From Leptospira ilyithenensis (GTDB lineage Bacteria; Spirochaetota; Leptospiria; Leptospirales; Leptospiraceae): a stretch of DNA of 64,000 nucleotides. The stretch lies in the NCBI RefSeq assembly GCF_004771005.1, contig NZ_RQHV01000029.1, forward strand, positions 1 through 64,000. Reading direction: 5' to 3'. A program made the translations under genes and the position numbers. This document shows, piece after piece, positions 54,157 to 61,969 of the stretch. Positions within the stretch are counted from its first letter, which is position 1. Every line of letters starts with the position of its first letter. A model generated the notes under the pieces. That model had not been told where the DNA came from and did not search any database. It worked only from the letters and a program-made list of their open reading frames with translations.

Positions 54157-54969
54157 ATGATAAGACTATTTATAATTTTTGCAGTATCCATTGCTTTTTT
54201 TTCCAAACAAAGTTTCGGTAATACAAATACTATATTTTCCGAAAAAAACGGATGTTTTCTCTTGTACAATTTAACAACAAACAAATACCAGGCAATCGTC
54301 GGTGAAAAGCACTGTTCGGAAAGATATTCACCTTGTTCTACATTCAAAGTTCCGTTAGCTGTGATGGCTTTTGATTCGGAAGTATTGAAAAACGAAAATC
54401 AAGTTCTTAAGTGGGACGGAAGTAAATACTGGATGGAAGTATGGCAACAGGACCATGATGCGGTTACATGGCTAAAAAATTCCGTCGTATGGTTTTCACA
54501 AAGACTGACGGTAGGTTTAGGGCAAAAAACCATTGATCGGTATTTGGAGAAATTCAAATACGGTAATAAAGATTTTTCAGGCGCAATTACACGAGCTTGG
54601 TTAGTCGCACCGGATTCGAAATTACCTGCATTAAAAATTTCTGCGTTTGAACAAGCTGAGTTTATGAAAGCGCTTTGGACCAACAGTTTGCCTGTAAACG
54701 AACGCGCGATGAATATAACAAAGCAAATCACATTCCTTGAAACATCCCCGAACGGATTTAAACTTAGCGGAAAAACGGGATCTAATAATTACGACAGCAA
54801 CATAAAAAAAAGATTGGGTTGGTTCGTTGGTCATCTGGAGAAAAACAATCAAAAATATATTGTTGTAACCAACTTTAACGACCTAGTGCCGACTGATGAT
54901 GAAATGTCCGCCGGGCCGAGAGCGAAAGAAATGACAAAGGAGATTTTAAAGGAAAAAGATCTTTGGTAA
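54157..54969 (+). CDS. class D (OXA-type) beta-lactamase
   Basis: 270 residues with a signal peptide (LFIIFAVSIAFFSKQSFG). All class D motifs are intact: STFK (Ser active site with the carboxylatable Lys) in SPCSTFKVP, SVV for SxV, KYGN for YGN, and LSGKTGS for KTG. The conserved segment AWLVAPDSKLPALKISAFEQAEF fits OXA. It hydrolyses penicillins and possibly other beta-lactams in the periplasm. Spectrum cannot be read from sequence. It is a chromosomal gene with no mobile element beside it, followed by a highly structured intergenic element. Confidence 0.93.
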   Translation: MIRLFIIFAVSIAFFSKQSFGNTNTIFSEKNGCFLLYNLTTNKYQAIVGEKHCSERYSPCSTFKVPLAVMAFDSEVLKNENQVLKWDGSKYWMEVWQQDHDAVTWLKNSVVWFSQRLTVGLGQKTIDRYLEKFKYGNKDFSGAITRAWLVAPDSKLPALKISAFEQAEFMKALWTNSLPVNERAMNITKQITFLETSPNGFKLSGKTGSNNYDSNIKKRLGWFVGHLEKNNQKYIVVTNFNDLVPTDDEMSAGPRAKEMTKEILKEKDLW

Positions 54970-54986
54970 TCGATTGATCTTTTCTT

Positions 54987-55082
54987 CGGCCAGGGATACG
55001 GCGGGCTTGGTCGTTAACGACCGAGCGGGAATCCGCGAGCCCAGAGTAGCCCTGCCACGAATCCAAAGGATTCGTGGGGCCG
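54987..55082. repeat. 96-nt fully pairable intergenic element
   Basis: GC-rich island between the bla gene and a response regulator. Outer CGGC (54987-54990)/GCCG closes it. CAGGG (54991-54995) pairs with CCCTG (55050-55054). GGGCT (55003-55007) pairs with AGCCC (55038-55042). Within that, GGTCGTTAACGACC (55009-55022) is a palindrome and GCGG/CCGC (55025-55036) is a hairpin. CCACGAATCC/GGATTCGTGG (55055-55077) forms the last arm. Nearly every base is paired, as in a multi-branched RNA or a repeat element. Confidence 0.7.
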
Positions 55083-55099
55083 CATGAATCGTTCGTATT

Positions 55100-55726
55100 T
55101 TAGCCGAATACCTTGGCAGCAAATCTTACCAAACTCTGAGCGGAGTTTAAATTTAATTTTTCAATTAAATTGGATCGATGACCTTCCACAGTACGGATAC
55201 TGATGCCTAGTTTTTCGGCAATTTCCCGATTCAAATTTCCTTTGGCAATCCACTCCAGTATTTCTTTTTCTCTTTTGGAAAGTTCCTGGAGTTTGGACCT
55301 GGTATCTTCCCATTCGGATCCTAAAGGCAAAACGGAAATCATGCCCTCTGGAAAAATTTTTTTTCCGGCAATGATACTCTTAATTGATATTTCAATATAT
55401 TCTGTATCGCTATCCTTGAGAATATAACCATCGGCTCCAAGCAAATATGCTTTTTTCACCATATCCCAATCTTTCATCATTGTCAAAAAAACAACTTTGA
55501 CATGTGGCTGAAGCGCTTTGATCTTTTCAAAAATCACGAGGCCATTTTGCCCGGGTAAAATCATATCCGAAATCAAGACGTCTATTTTTTTAAATGAAAA
55601 ATCGGCAATTGCCTCTTCCGCCGTAGAAGCTTCTCCCACTAAACTGTGTTCGGGAATATTTTGAATCATTGACTGAATCCCTTTGCGAATTGCAGGATGG
55701 TCATCTATCAGATAAAAACGGATCAT
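55100..55726 (-). CDS. NarL/LuxR-type response regulator
   Basis: 208 residues. Receiver with LIDDHPAIRKG, phospho-Asp in VLISDMILPGQNG, and Lys in GADGYILKDSD. The LuxR HTH reads LSKREKEILEWIAKGNLNREIAEKLGISIRTVEGHRSNLIEKLN. Its ATG (55726) overlaps the ATG of the divergent DISM kinase by two bases, so the promoter and ribosome site lie inside the kinase gene. It is probably the kinase's partner. Confidence 0.9.
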   Translation of the reverse strand: MIRFYLIDDHPAIRKGIQSMIQNIPEHSLVGEASTAEEAIADFSFKKIDVLISDMILPGQNGLVIFEKIKALQPHVKVVFLTMMKDWDMVKKAYLLGADGYILKDSDTEYIEISIKSIIAGKKIFPEGMISVLPLGSEWEDTRSKLQELSKREKEILEWIAKGNLNREIAEKLGISIRTVEGHRSNLIEKLNLNSAQSLVRFAAKVFG

Positions 55727-57635
55727 GACTTTCTTTTTTGAGAGAACAAGACAATTTTACATTTTTCTGTTTCTATTAATAGCAACAAATTGTTCATCGG
55801 AATCTTTTTTTTCCGAGAGGGCGAAATCGGGTTATTCGGATCTTTCCGCATGGAACCCGGAAATCAAAGAACAGATTGAACTCTCGGGAGATTGGGAATT
55901 TTATTGGACGGAATGGCTGGACCCCGGACAAGAAAAAAAAGAAAAATCATACCTACCCATGCCTTCTTATTGGAATGGGTCAACTAATGAGAGTTATGGA
56001 TATGCCACCTATCGTTTAAATATTCAGCTTCCGGCAACGCTTCCGGAAAATTCGAAACTCGCTCTCAAGTTCAGCGAAGCGGATACGGCTTACAGAGTTT
56101 ACGTAAACGGTGAATTCCTGGTTCAGTCCGGCAATCCGTCCCGATCGAAAGCAAATTCAATTCCCAAATGGGAAAAAAAGACAGTCATCCTGCCTGAAAT
56201 CTCAGGACAAAATATGGAACTGCTCATTCATGCTTCCAACTTTGAACATACTATCGGAGGTATCTGGAAACCACCTACCTTAGGTTTGGCGAAATCGATA
56301 CAAAAATCCGTATGGATCCGTTTGAGTTACGATTTATTTTTATTCGGAGCATTATTCATTACAGGTATTTTACACTTGTTATTTTACTTGATAAGAAGGG
56401 AAGAAAAAAGTCTTTTATACTTCGGATTGACCGCACTCGTTTCCAGCATCCGCCCCCTAGTTAGCGACGAAAGAATCATCCTCCATCTATTTCCCGAAAC
56501 TCCGTGGGGCGTCATAGTAAAGTTAGACTACTTAAGTTTTTATCTCGCATGTCCCTTATTCTATCGTTATATGTATTTGATATTCCCCGAAGTCATCTCG
56601 GAACAACTCACGAATGCGGCGGCCCTACTTTGTTTATGTTTTGCGGCAATTGTTATCATATTTCCGGTATCAGTATTTTCAAAAACGCTGGCAGTGTTCG
56701 ATCTGATTTATCTTGTTTTTTCCATTTACCATTATATTGCATGCGGTAGAGCAATCATAAGAAAGAAAGCGGAAGGAGTGAAACTATTAGTGATTGGAAT
56801 GAGTTTTATTTTTATTTTTGCCATCAATGATATTTTATACTATATGCACTTGCTTAACACGACCAATACCATCTCTTTCGGAATGTTCGTATTTGTATTC
56901 ATACAGGCATTTTATTTGGCAAGGGAATCAAGCAAAACCTATAGATTCAGTCTGAGAAGCAAAGAAAAAATGAGGTTCTTATTAAAGGAATCAATCAAAA
57001 GAAAACAAAAAGACAAACTCGCAGTGATCGGCCATTTTACTTCGGAAATCGTACATGATATCCAAAGCAGGCTTGTGGGTTTGAAATTTTCCAATCCGAA
57101 TGCAGACTCCAGTCTAAAAAGAGAATTGGAGGAAATCAGAAATATAACAGAGAATATACTTGATTTTGCCAAAAATCAATTTCATTTAAAAAAATCGGAA
57201 ATCCAGATCGAACCCTACCTCAATTCATTACGACCGGATATTTTAAATTTATTTCAAAACAAAAAAATCGAACTTATCTATGATCTGAATTATAAGGAAA
57301 ATCTCTCTATAGATCCTTTTAAAATCAAATCTGCAATCTTAAATCTTGCGCGTAATTCTTTCGATGCAATTGCCCATTCCGGCTGGTTTAAAATTCGATC
57401 TGAAAAGGAGAACGGGCTTCTTTATATTATCTTCAGCGATAATGGAGAAGGTATAGGTAAAGAGATTTTGGATAAAATCTCTTTGGAAAAACTATCAACT
57501 ACAAAACAAAACGGACATGGATTCGGATTGTCTTCCGTAAAAAGAATTGTAGAAGCACATAATGCACAATTTTTAATTGATTCCCGTCCCCAGGAAGGAA
57601 CGAGAATCACTTTTATATTTACCTTATCAAACTAA
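55725..57635 (+). CDS. 7TM-DISM sensor histidine kinase
   Basis: 636 residues. The lipobox-like IATNC lies near residue 23. An extracellular jelly-roll follows (IELSGDWEFYW, YATYRLNIQL, YRVYVNGEF), then seven membrane segments, a dimerisation His in SEIVHDIQS, an N-box NLARNSFDAI and G-boxes SDNGEGIG and GHGFGLSSV. ATG 55725 is the only start that keeps the signal. It overlaps the divergent regulator's start codon (CATG), so both genes begin in each other's leader. The ligand is unknown. It overlaps the downstream lipoprotein by four bases at the 3' end. Confidence 0.9.
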   Translation: MTFFFERTRQFYIFLFLLIATNCSSESFFSERAKSGYSDLSAWNPEIKEQIELSGDWEFYWTEWLDPGQEKKEKSYLPMPSYWNGSTNESYGYATYRLNIQLPATLPENSKLALKFSEADTAYRVYVNGEFLVQSGNPSRSKANSIPKWEKKTVILPEISGQNMELLIHASNFEHTIGGIWKPPTLGLAKSIQKSVWIRLSYDLFLFGALFITGILHLLFYLIRREEKSLLYFGLTALVSSIRPLVSDERIILHLFPETPWGVIVKLDYLSFYLACPLFYRYMYLIFPEVISEQLTNAAALLCLCFAAIVIIFPVSVFSKTLAVFDLIYLVFSIYHYIACGRAIIRKKAEGVKLLVIGMSFIFIFAINDILYYMHLLNTTNTISFGMFVFVFIQAFYLARESSKTYRFSLRSKEKMRFLLKESIKRKQKDKLAVIGHFTSEIVHDIQSRLVGLKFSNPNADSSLKRELEEIRNITENILDFAKNQFHLKKSEIQIEPYLNSLRPDILNLFQNKKIELIYDLNYKENLSIDPFKIKSAILNLARNSFDAIAHSGWFKIRSEKENGLLYIIFSDNGEGIGKEILDKISLEKLSTTKQNGHGFGLSSVKRIVEAHNAQFLIDSRPQEGTRITFIFTLSN

Positions 57636-58297
57636 TTGCAAATACTTAAGGAACCTTCCGTCGTTATATTTGTAATTACATTTGCTATTGTTGGATCAAA
57701 TGCATACTTTGACTGCCAACCTTTGGAATCATATGTGTATTCATTTCCCTGAAACGAAACTATGATTGGAATTTTTCCTCCGGAAGCATACGTATAGGTA
57801 ATCGTAAATCCATTGCTTGCCGATTTAGGAAATCCGTTTGAATCATAGTTGGACACGGTTACAGTACCCGATCCCACATCATGAGCGGTCTGTTGGCTGG
57901 AAGTATTATACATAAATGTATTATTGGAAGTGCCGATCAATTTTGATGTGATACCTCTAGTTGCATATTGATTAGTTAGTCCAGGAAAATCAACAGGGCC
58001 CAAAGCACCCGCCGTACCGCTTGCATAAGTAACTACCACTGTGCTTCCGGTCGTGGGGATACAGGTATAAATCTTACCTGAAACAGTACAATTGTAAACT
58101 CCCGGAACAGTGCCTCCAGTCCCTGTCCACTTGGAGGGAAGGCTGACACAATTGGATGAAGTGCTGCTGGAACCGGTACCTGCAAGCAATAATGCAGCAA
58201 TGTCTGTTGAATCGTCATTATCTTCTTTTTTACAACTTGTCGATACAAACAGCGCCAAAATCAGCGCGCTTGCGAAAAACATAAATTTCTTTTTCAT
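57632..58297 (-). CDS. lipoprotein of unknown function
   Basis: 221 residues. The signal ends VSTSC (Cys22), followed by an acidic linker (KKEDNDDSTD) and a Ser/Thr/Gly-rich beta-domain with KWTGTGGTVPG, YTCIPTTG and a C-terminal Cys (LSICN). No family was recognised. The composition is typical of outer-membrane lipoproteins in this genus. It converges with the DISM kinase, overlapping by four bases. Confidence 0.75.
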   Translation of the reverse strand: MKKKFMFFASALILALFVSTSCKKEDNDDSTDIAALLLAGTGSSSTSSNCVSLPSKWTGTGGTVPGVYNCTVSGKIYTCIPTTGSTVVVTYASGTAGALGPVDFPGLTNQYATRGITSKLIGTSNNTFMYNTSSQQTAHDVGSGTVTVSNYDSNGFPKSASNGFTITYTYASGGKIPIIVSFQGNEYTYDSKGWQSKYAFDPTIANVITNITTEGSLSICN

Positions 58298-58454
58298 AAT
58301 ATATTCCTTACTATAAGGATATATTAATATAATAAAAAGTTATATCTATACGTATAAACACAAAACTCGGACAAAGTTTTAAGTAGAACCACGTAAGTTG
58401 GAATTTTTTTTTCTAATGAGGGTGAATAAATCGAAGAATTGCTTGAAACAAAAC

Positions 58455-58480
58455 CATCTAACACTAAATAATGTTAGATG
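58455..58480 (-). terminator. hairpin downstream of doxX
   Basis: CATCTAACA, 8-base loop, TGTTAGATG: a perfect 9-bp stem 17 bases beyond the DoxX stop on the minus strand, followed by GGTTTTGTTTC. The T-rich tail is imperfect, so it is a possible intrinsic terminator. It could also serve the convergent direction. Confidence 0.5.
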
Positions 58481-58496
58481 ATTTTGCGTAAATGAT

Positions 58497-58943
58497 TTAT
58501 AATGCTTGTAATATGATTTGGTCGAGGGAAAAAGCGCCTCCTCCGGTGATAGCAACTCCTATTGCCAAACCGGCTGCAAGTAGGTGAAACTCGTATCCTT
58601 CTCCTTTCTGGGCACCGAACCAGTTTAGAAAAAATCCGTTTTGTCTATGGGCCAGTAATCCTGCTCCGATCATAATGATTGCAATGGAAATAGCGGAAAA
58701 CCGAGTGAGTAATCCGAGGATGAGCGCAACCGATCCGAAAGATTCACCGATGATAACAAGTGCTGCGATCACACCGGGAAGCCCTGCTTGGCTTGTCAAA
58801 AATCCGTACGTTCCTTTGAATCCGTATCCGCCAAACCATCCGAGTAGTTTTTGAGCGCCGTGAGGAAAAATTACGATCCCAAGAGTGATTCTTAGAACGA
58901 GTGGAGCGATGTCATTGGTTGTTGAGAGTAAAGTTTCTAACAT
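58497..58943 (-). CDS. DoxX-family membrane protein
   Basis: 148 residues with four membrane segments. LLSTTNDIAPLVLRITLGIVIFPHGAQKLLGWFGGYGF at the start and VALILGLLTRFSAISIAIIMIGAGLLAH in the middle are typical of DoxX/YphA. These proteins are linked to oxidative or thiol stress in some bacteria. It is read away from the permease operon and has an array of ATAGTTTGA-like palindromes just upstream. Confidence 0.88.
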   Translation of the reverse strand: MLETLLSTTNDIAPLVLRITLGIVIFPHGAQKLLGWFGGYGFKGTYGFLTSQAGLPGVIAALVIIGESFGSVALILGLLTRFSAISIAIIMIGAGLLAHRQNGFFLNWFGAQKGEGYEFHLLAAGLAIGVAITGGGAFSLDQIILQAL

Positions 58944-58973
58944 AATCTGTATCCTTTAATTGTTTAGACGATC

Positions 58974-59010
58974 AATAGTTTGATATTAAACTATATTAAG
59001 TCAAACTATT
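58974..59010. promoter_or_regulatory. palindrome array between doxX and permease
   Basis: AATAGTTTGA (58974-58983) and TCAAACTATT (59001-59010) form a perfect 10-bp inverted repeat, and AAACTAT between them gives a second, overlapping dyad (TAGTTT/AAACTA). Three half-sites in 37 bases, 31 bases from the doxX start, suggest an operator for a MarR/HxlR-type repressor. No such gene is adjacent. Confidence 0.5.
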
Positions 59011-59108
59011 TTCCAAAATTGGGCAGAAAAGCGAACTTTTTAAAGGAATTTATTCGGTTTGTTGATTTGGATTTGAAAGAATTAGGTCATATGATAAAAG
59101 GAACGCAT

Positions 59109-59165
59109 TGGGTGGCGGGTGTAGTTCCCCACCCAGATCAGGGCGGGGATAGAATACTCCCCACC
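59109..59165. repeat. GC-rich double-hairpin element before permease
   Basis: TGGGTGG (59109-59115)/CCACCCA (59129-59135) is one stem-loop. GGGGA (59145-59149)/TCCCC (59158-59162), extended by GG/CC with a mismatch, is the second, directly following. The GC-rich island stands out from AT-rich surroundings and lies in the leader of the permease, inside an open frame that is probably not translated. Confidence 0.55.
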
Positions 59166-59246
59166 ACTTCCACCATAACAAAAATACCGTTCAATATAAC
59201 GGATATTCTTCTTGCGCCACTTCTGCTCTATTCTTCCTATGTTCTA

Positions 59247-60626
59247 ATGAAGAACCCTCCGCTCAAAGGGAAACACAAACTCTCTCTTTTCGCATTAGTT
59301 TCCATGTCCGTCGGATTGACTATAGGAGGAGGACTCTTTGTATTAACAGGAGCTCTTGCCAAAGAAGTCGGTTTCTTTTTGCCAATCGCATACCTAGTCG
59401 CTGCTATCCCAATGTTTTTTATCATCTTACCCGTGGCTTCGTTAGGCGCCTTTCTTCCGGTAACCGGTGGAAATTATTTTTACGTAAGCAGGTTTGTCTC
59501 TCCCATGCTCGGATTTCTCATTGCCTGGGTTTTTATACTGACTGCTTGCCTGGGCCAAATCCCTCTCTTCACATTAACTGCTGCAGAGATCACTAAAAAT
59601 TTCGTTCCTTTCGGATCCAAGGAAATCTGGGCATTCGGAATTTTGAGTTTTTTTTATATATTGAATCTAACAGGAATCAAACCGGTACTTATCATTCAAA
59701 ACATAATGGTATCGGTTCTCGTGATTGCACTTATCTTCTGCATATTCCGTATAACAAATATTAGTAATTTAAAAGCGTACTCTTTTGATTTGTTTCCGCA
59801 CTTGACAAAATTATTCAGTGTGGCTTCCTTACTCAGTTTTACTTTCTTCGGTTCCAACGCAATTGTCGAATTGGGAAAGGAAACAAAAAATCCCCGTTCT
59901 GTTTTGGTAAAGGCATTCTATTTATCCTATCCTTTGATAGTTATTTTATACATAGGTTTTAGTTTCTCAATCGTATCGAATTTGGAAAGAGACCACAATT
60001 TCGAATCGGGTGATCCTCTCGTTCAAGTGGTAAAAACAAAACTCGATTCGTTTGAGTTCATTCTATTTATGTTGGGAGGCCCGATGCTTGCAGTCGTCAC
60101 TTCCTTAAACGGAATATTTTTGATACTTTCCCGATCTCTTCGTTCCATGACAGACGATAGGATTTTTCCCGAAATCATGGGGGAAAACCGATTCGGTTTA
60201 TCTTACCCTGTAACTTTCACTACGATCTACGTTCTTGCCAACCTAGGTCTTTTTTTAAATTGGAATTTGGAAACACTAGCCACGTATTCCACGATCGGAT
60301 GGTTTTTTGTTGTGATCGCGCAACTCTACAGTATCATTATCATTCGGAATATAATAAAAAAACAAAAACTCAACGGAGGACTTTTGAATCACCCTTTTGT
60401 TTTGGTATCAGTGGTCCTAGGAGCAATCAGTTCCGTTTTCTTTACCGGAATTTTAGCTTATAATCTTATAAAAGAAAATAAATTGTTCGATCTGCTTTTT
60501 ATCACCTTCATCGGAATCGTTTATTTTTTCGTAAGAAACCGTATACTAAAAAGATACAAAATAAATCTGAATCATCTGAATGCGAATCCAATTCAAATAC
60601 TGCAACAAAACGAGGTTTTACAATGA
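59247..60626 (+). CDS. APC-superfamily amino-acid permease
   Basis: 459 residues from ATG 59247. The open frame reaches back to a TTG at 58980, but that part holds palindromes and hairpins and no membrane segment typical of the family, so the internal start is used. It is not preceded by a good SD. About twelve membrane segments follow. TM1 carries SVGLTIGGGLFVLTG, with the glycine-rich amino-acid site, and LSFTFFGSNAIVELGKETKNPRS is the TM6/7 region. The substrate is unknown. It heads a chain of tightly linked genes (CMD, SDR, M20). Confidence 0.82.
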   Translation: MKNPPLKGKHKLSLFALVSMSVGLTIGGGLFVLTGALAKEVGFFLPIAYLVAAIPMFFIILPVASLGAFLPVTGGNYFYVSRFVSPMLGFLIAWVFILTACLGQIPLFTLTAAEITKNFVPFGSKEIWAFGILSFFYILNLTGIKPVLIIQNIMVSVLVIALIFCIFRITNISNLKAYSFDLFPHLTKLFSVASLLSFTFFGSNAIVELGKETKNPRSVLVKAFYLSYPLIVILYIGFSFSIVSNLERDHNFESGDPLVQVVKTKLDSFEFILFMLGGPMLAVVTSLNGIFLILSRSLRSMTDDRIFPEIMGENRFGLSYPVTFTTIYVLANLGLFLNWNLETLATYSTIGWFFVVIAQLYSIIIIRNIIKKQKLNGGLLNHPFVLVSVVLGAISSVFFTGILAYNLIKENKLFDLLFITFIGIVYFFVRNRILKRYKINLNHLNANPIQILQQNEVLQ

Positions 60627-61165
60627 GCAGAATATCACTTACCGAATACAATTCCGCAAGTAAGGATGTAAAAAAGGAATACGATTACCAAATAGATAAG
60701 AACGGAAGAATCACCAATATGAAGCGCACCTTGTTGCATTCTCTTCCTTCTTACAAAGCCTATATGGAATGGTACGTTTTAAAAGATGAAATCGTTCCTT
60801 TTTTGGGAGAACGCGCTTTTACAATATTCTCTCATGCGATTTCCGCCGAAACGGATTGTTTGATTTGTTCCACTTTCTTCAGAAGAATTTTAATCGAATG
60901 GGGAGAAAACCCGGAGTCATTGAAGTTGAATCAAAGAGAACAATTATTAGTTGATTTTGGCAGAGAAATAGTAAATAGGTCGAACAAAGTTTCAGATTCC
61001 CTATTTGTCCAATTAAAGGAAGTTTTCAGCGAAAAAGAAATTGTTTTGCTCACCTCATTCGCAGGAATCATGATCGCAACCAACTTGCTGAATAATGTAT
61101 TGAAAATTCCGTTGGATGAATATCTCGAACCGTTTACCAAAGCAAAAGGAAAATCCCATGAGTAA
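60623..61165 (+). CDS. CMD/AhpD-like alkylhydroperoxidase-family protein
   Basis: 180 residues. The helical core has AISAETDCLICSTFFRRI (CxxC) and NQREQLLVDFGREIVN, as in the AhpD-like CMD family with a redox-active Cys pair. Its start overlaps the permease stop (ATGA) and its stop overlaps the SDR start by 8 bases. It could reduce peroxides or act on a dicarboxylic or aromatic intermediate with the SDR. The substrate is unknown. Confidence 0.75.
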   Translation: MSRISLTEYNSASKDVKKEYDYQIDKNGRITNMKRTLLHSLPSYKAYMEWYVLKDEIVPFLGERAFTIFSHAISAETDCLICSTFFRRILIEWGENPESLKLNQREQLLVDFGREIVNRSNKVSDSLFVQLKEVFSEKEIVLLTSFAGIMIATNLLNNVLKIPLDEYLEPFTKAKGKSHE

Positions 61166-61964
61166 AGAATTTCAAAGCAAAGTCGTATTCATAACAGGTG
61201 CGGCACACGGACAAGGAAGAGCGACTGCTATCGCATTCGCAAAAGAAGGAGCAAAAGTGGCGGCTCTCGATATTGCAAAACAATTAGCTTATCCGGCCTA
61301 CTCTCTGGGAACGAACGAAGAACTGGTTTCTTTAAAAAAAGAAATCGAATCGTTAGGTTCCGAAGCGCTGATCCTTACGGCAGATGTAAGAAGTAATCAG
61401 GAAATAGAAAAGGCGGTAAAAGAAACCATTGCAGCATTCGGAAAGATAGACGTTTTATTTAATAACGCGGGAATCTGTGCGTACGGATTGTCCCACGAGT
61501 TAACGGAAGAAGCATGGGACTCCATGATCGACATCAATCTGAAAGGTTCCTGGATCGTAGGAAAACATATCATCCCCATCATGATAAGACAAAAATCCGG
61601 AGTCATCATAAACAACTCATCCGTTGCGGGTCTCAGGGGAATGAACCGGTTGTCCCATTATGCCGCTTCCAAGTGGGGGTTGACCGGATTATCAAAATCC
61701 TGGGCAATCGAACTTGCCCCCTACGGAATCAGAGTCAATTCATTGCATCCTACCGGAGTCAATACACCGATGAACGACGGTTTAGCGGAGATGGAAGGAG
61801 CGACTCCGATAGAAATCGCGGAAAGGTCGGCTGGAAATTTACTTCCCGTTCCTTGGGTGGAAACGGAAGATGTTGCAAACTCCGTTTTATTTCTTGCATC
61901 CCAAAAAAGCAGATATATAACGGGAGCACAGTTTGTTTTGGATGCGGGGCTTTTAACAAGATAA
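61158..61964 (+). CDS. short-chain dehydrogenase/reductase
   Basis: 268 residues from ATG 61158. A longer ORF start at 61116 lies inside the CMD gene. NAD site TGAAHGQGRATAIAFAKEG, NNAG, catalytic Ser in NNSSVAG, Tyr-Lys in YAASKWG, and an insert after the cofactor loop (QLAYPAYSLGTNEEL). This insert type is seen in carveol-dehydrogenase-like and mycofactocin-linked SDRs. No mycofactocin genes are present here. It oxidises an alcohol, probably a small hydrophobic one. Confidence 0.9.
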   Translation: MSKEFQSKVVFITGAAHGQGRATAIAFAKEGAKVAALDIAKQLAYPAYSLGTNEELVSLKKEIESLGSEALILTADVRSNQEIEKAVKETIAAFGKIDVLFNNAGICAYGLSHELTEEAWDSMIDINLKGSWIVGKHIIPIMIRQKSGVIINNSSVAGLRGMNRLSHYAASKWGLTGLSKSWAIELAPYGIRVNSLHPTGVNTPMNDGLAEMEGATPIEIAERSAGNLLPVPWVETEDVANSVLFLASQKSRYITGAQFVLDAGLLTR

Positions 61965-61969
61965 TCATT

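Noticed and set aside
58980..59246. 5' extension of the permease frame from a TTG
   Set aside because: It spans an operator-like palindrome and two hairpins and has no family-like residues. The first typical membrane segment follows ATG 59247.
61514..61969. 5' extension of the M20 peptidase frame
   Set aside because: It overlaps the well-supported SDR gene in another frame and is full of basic, non-family sequence. The lipoprotein signal begins at 61970.
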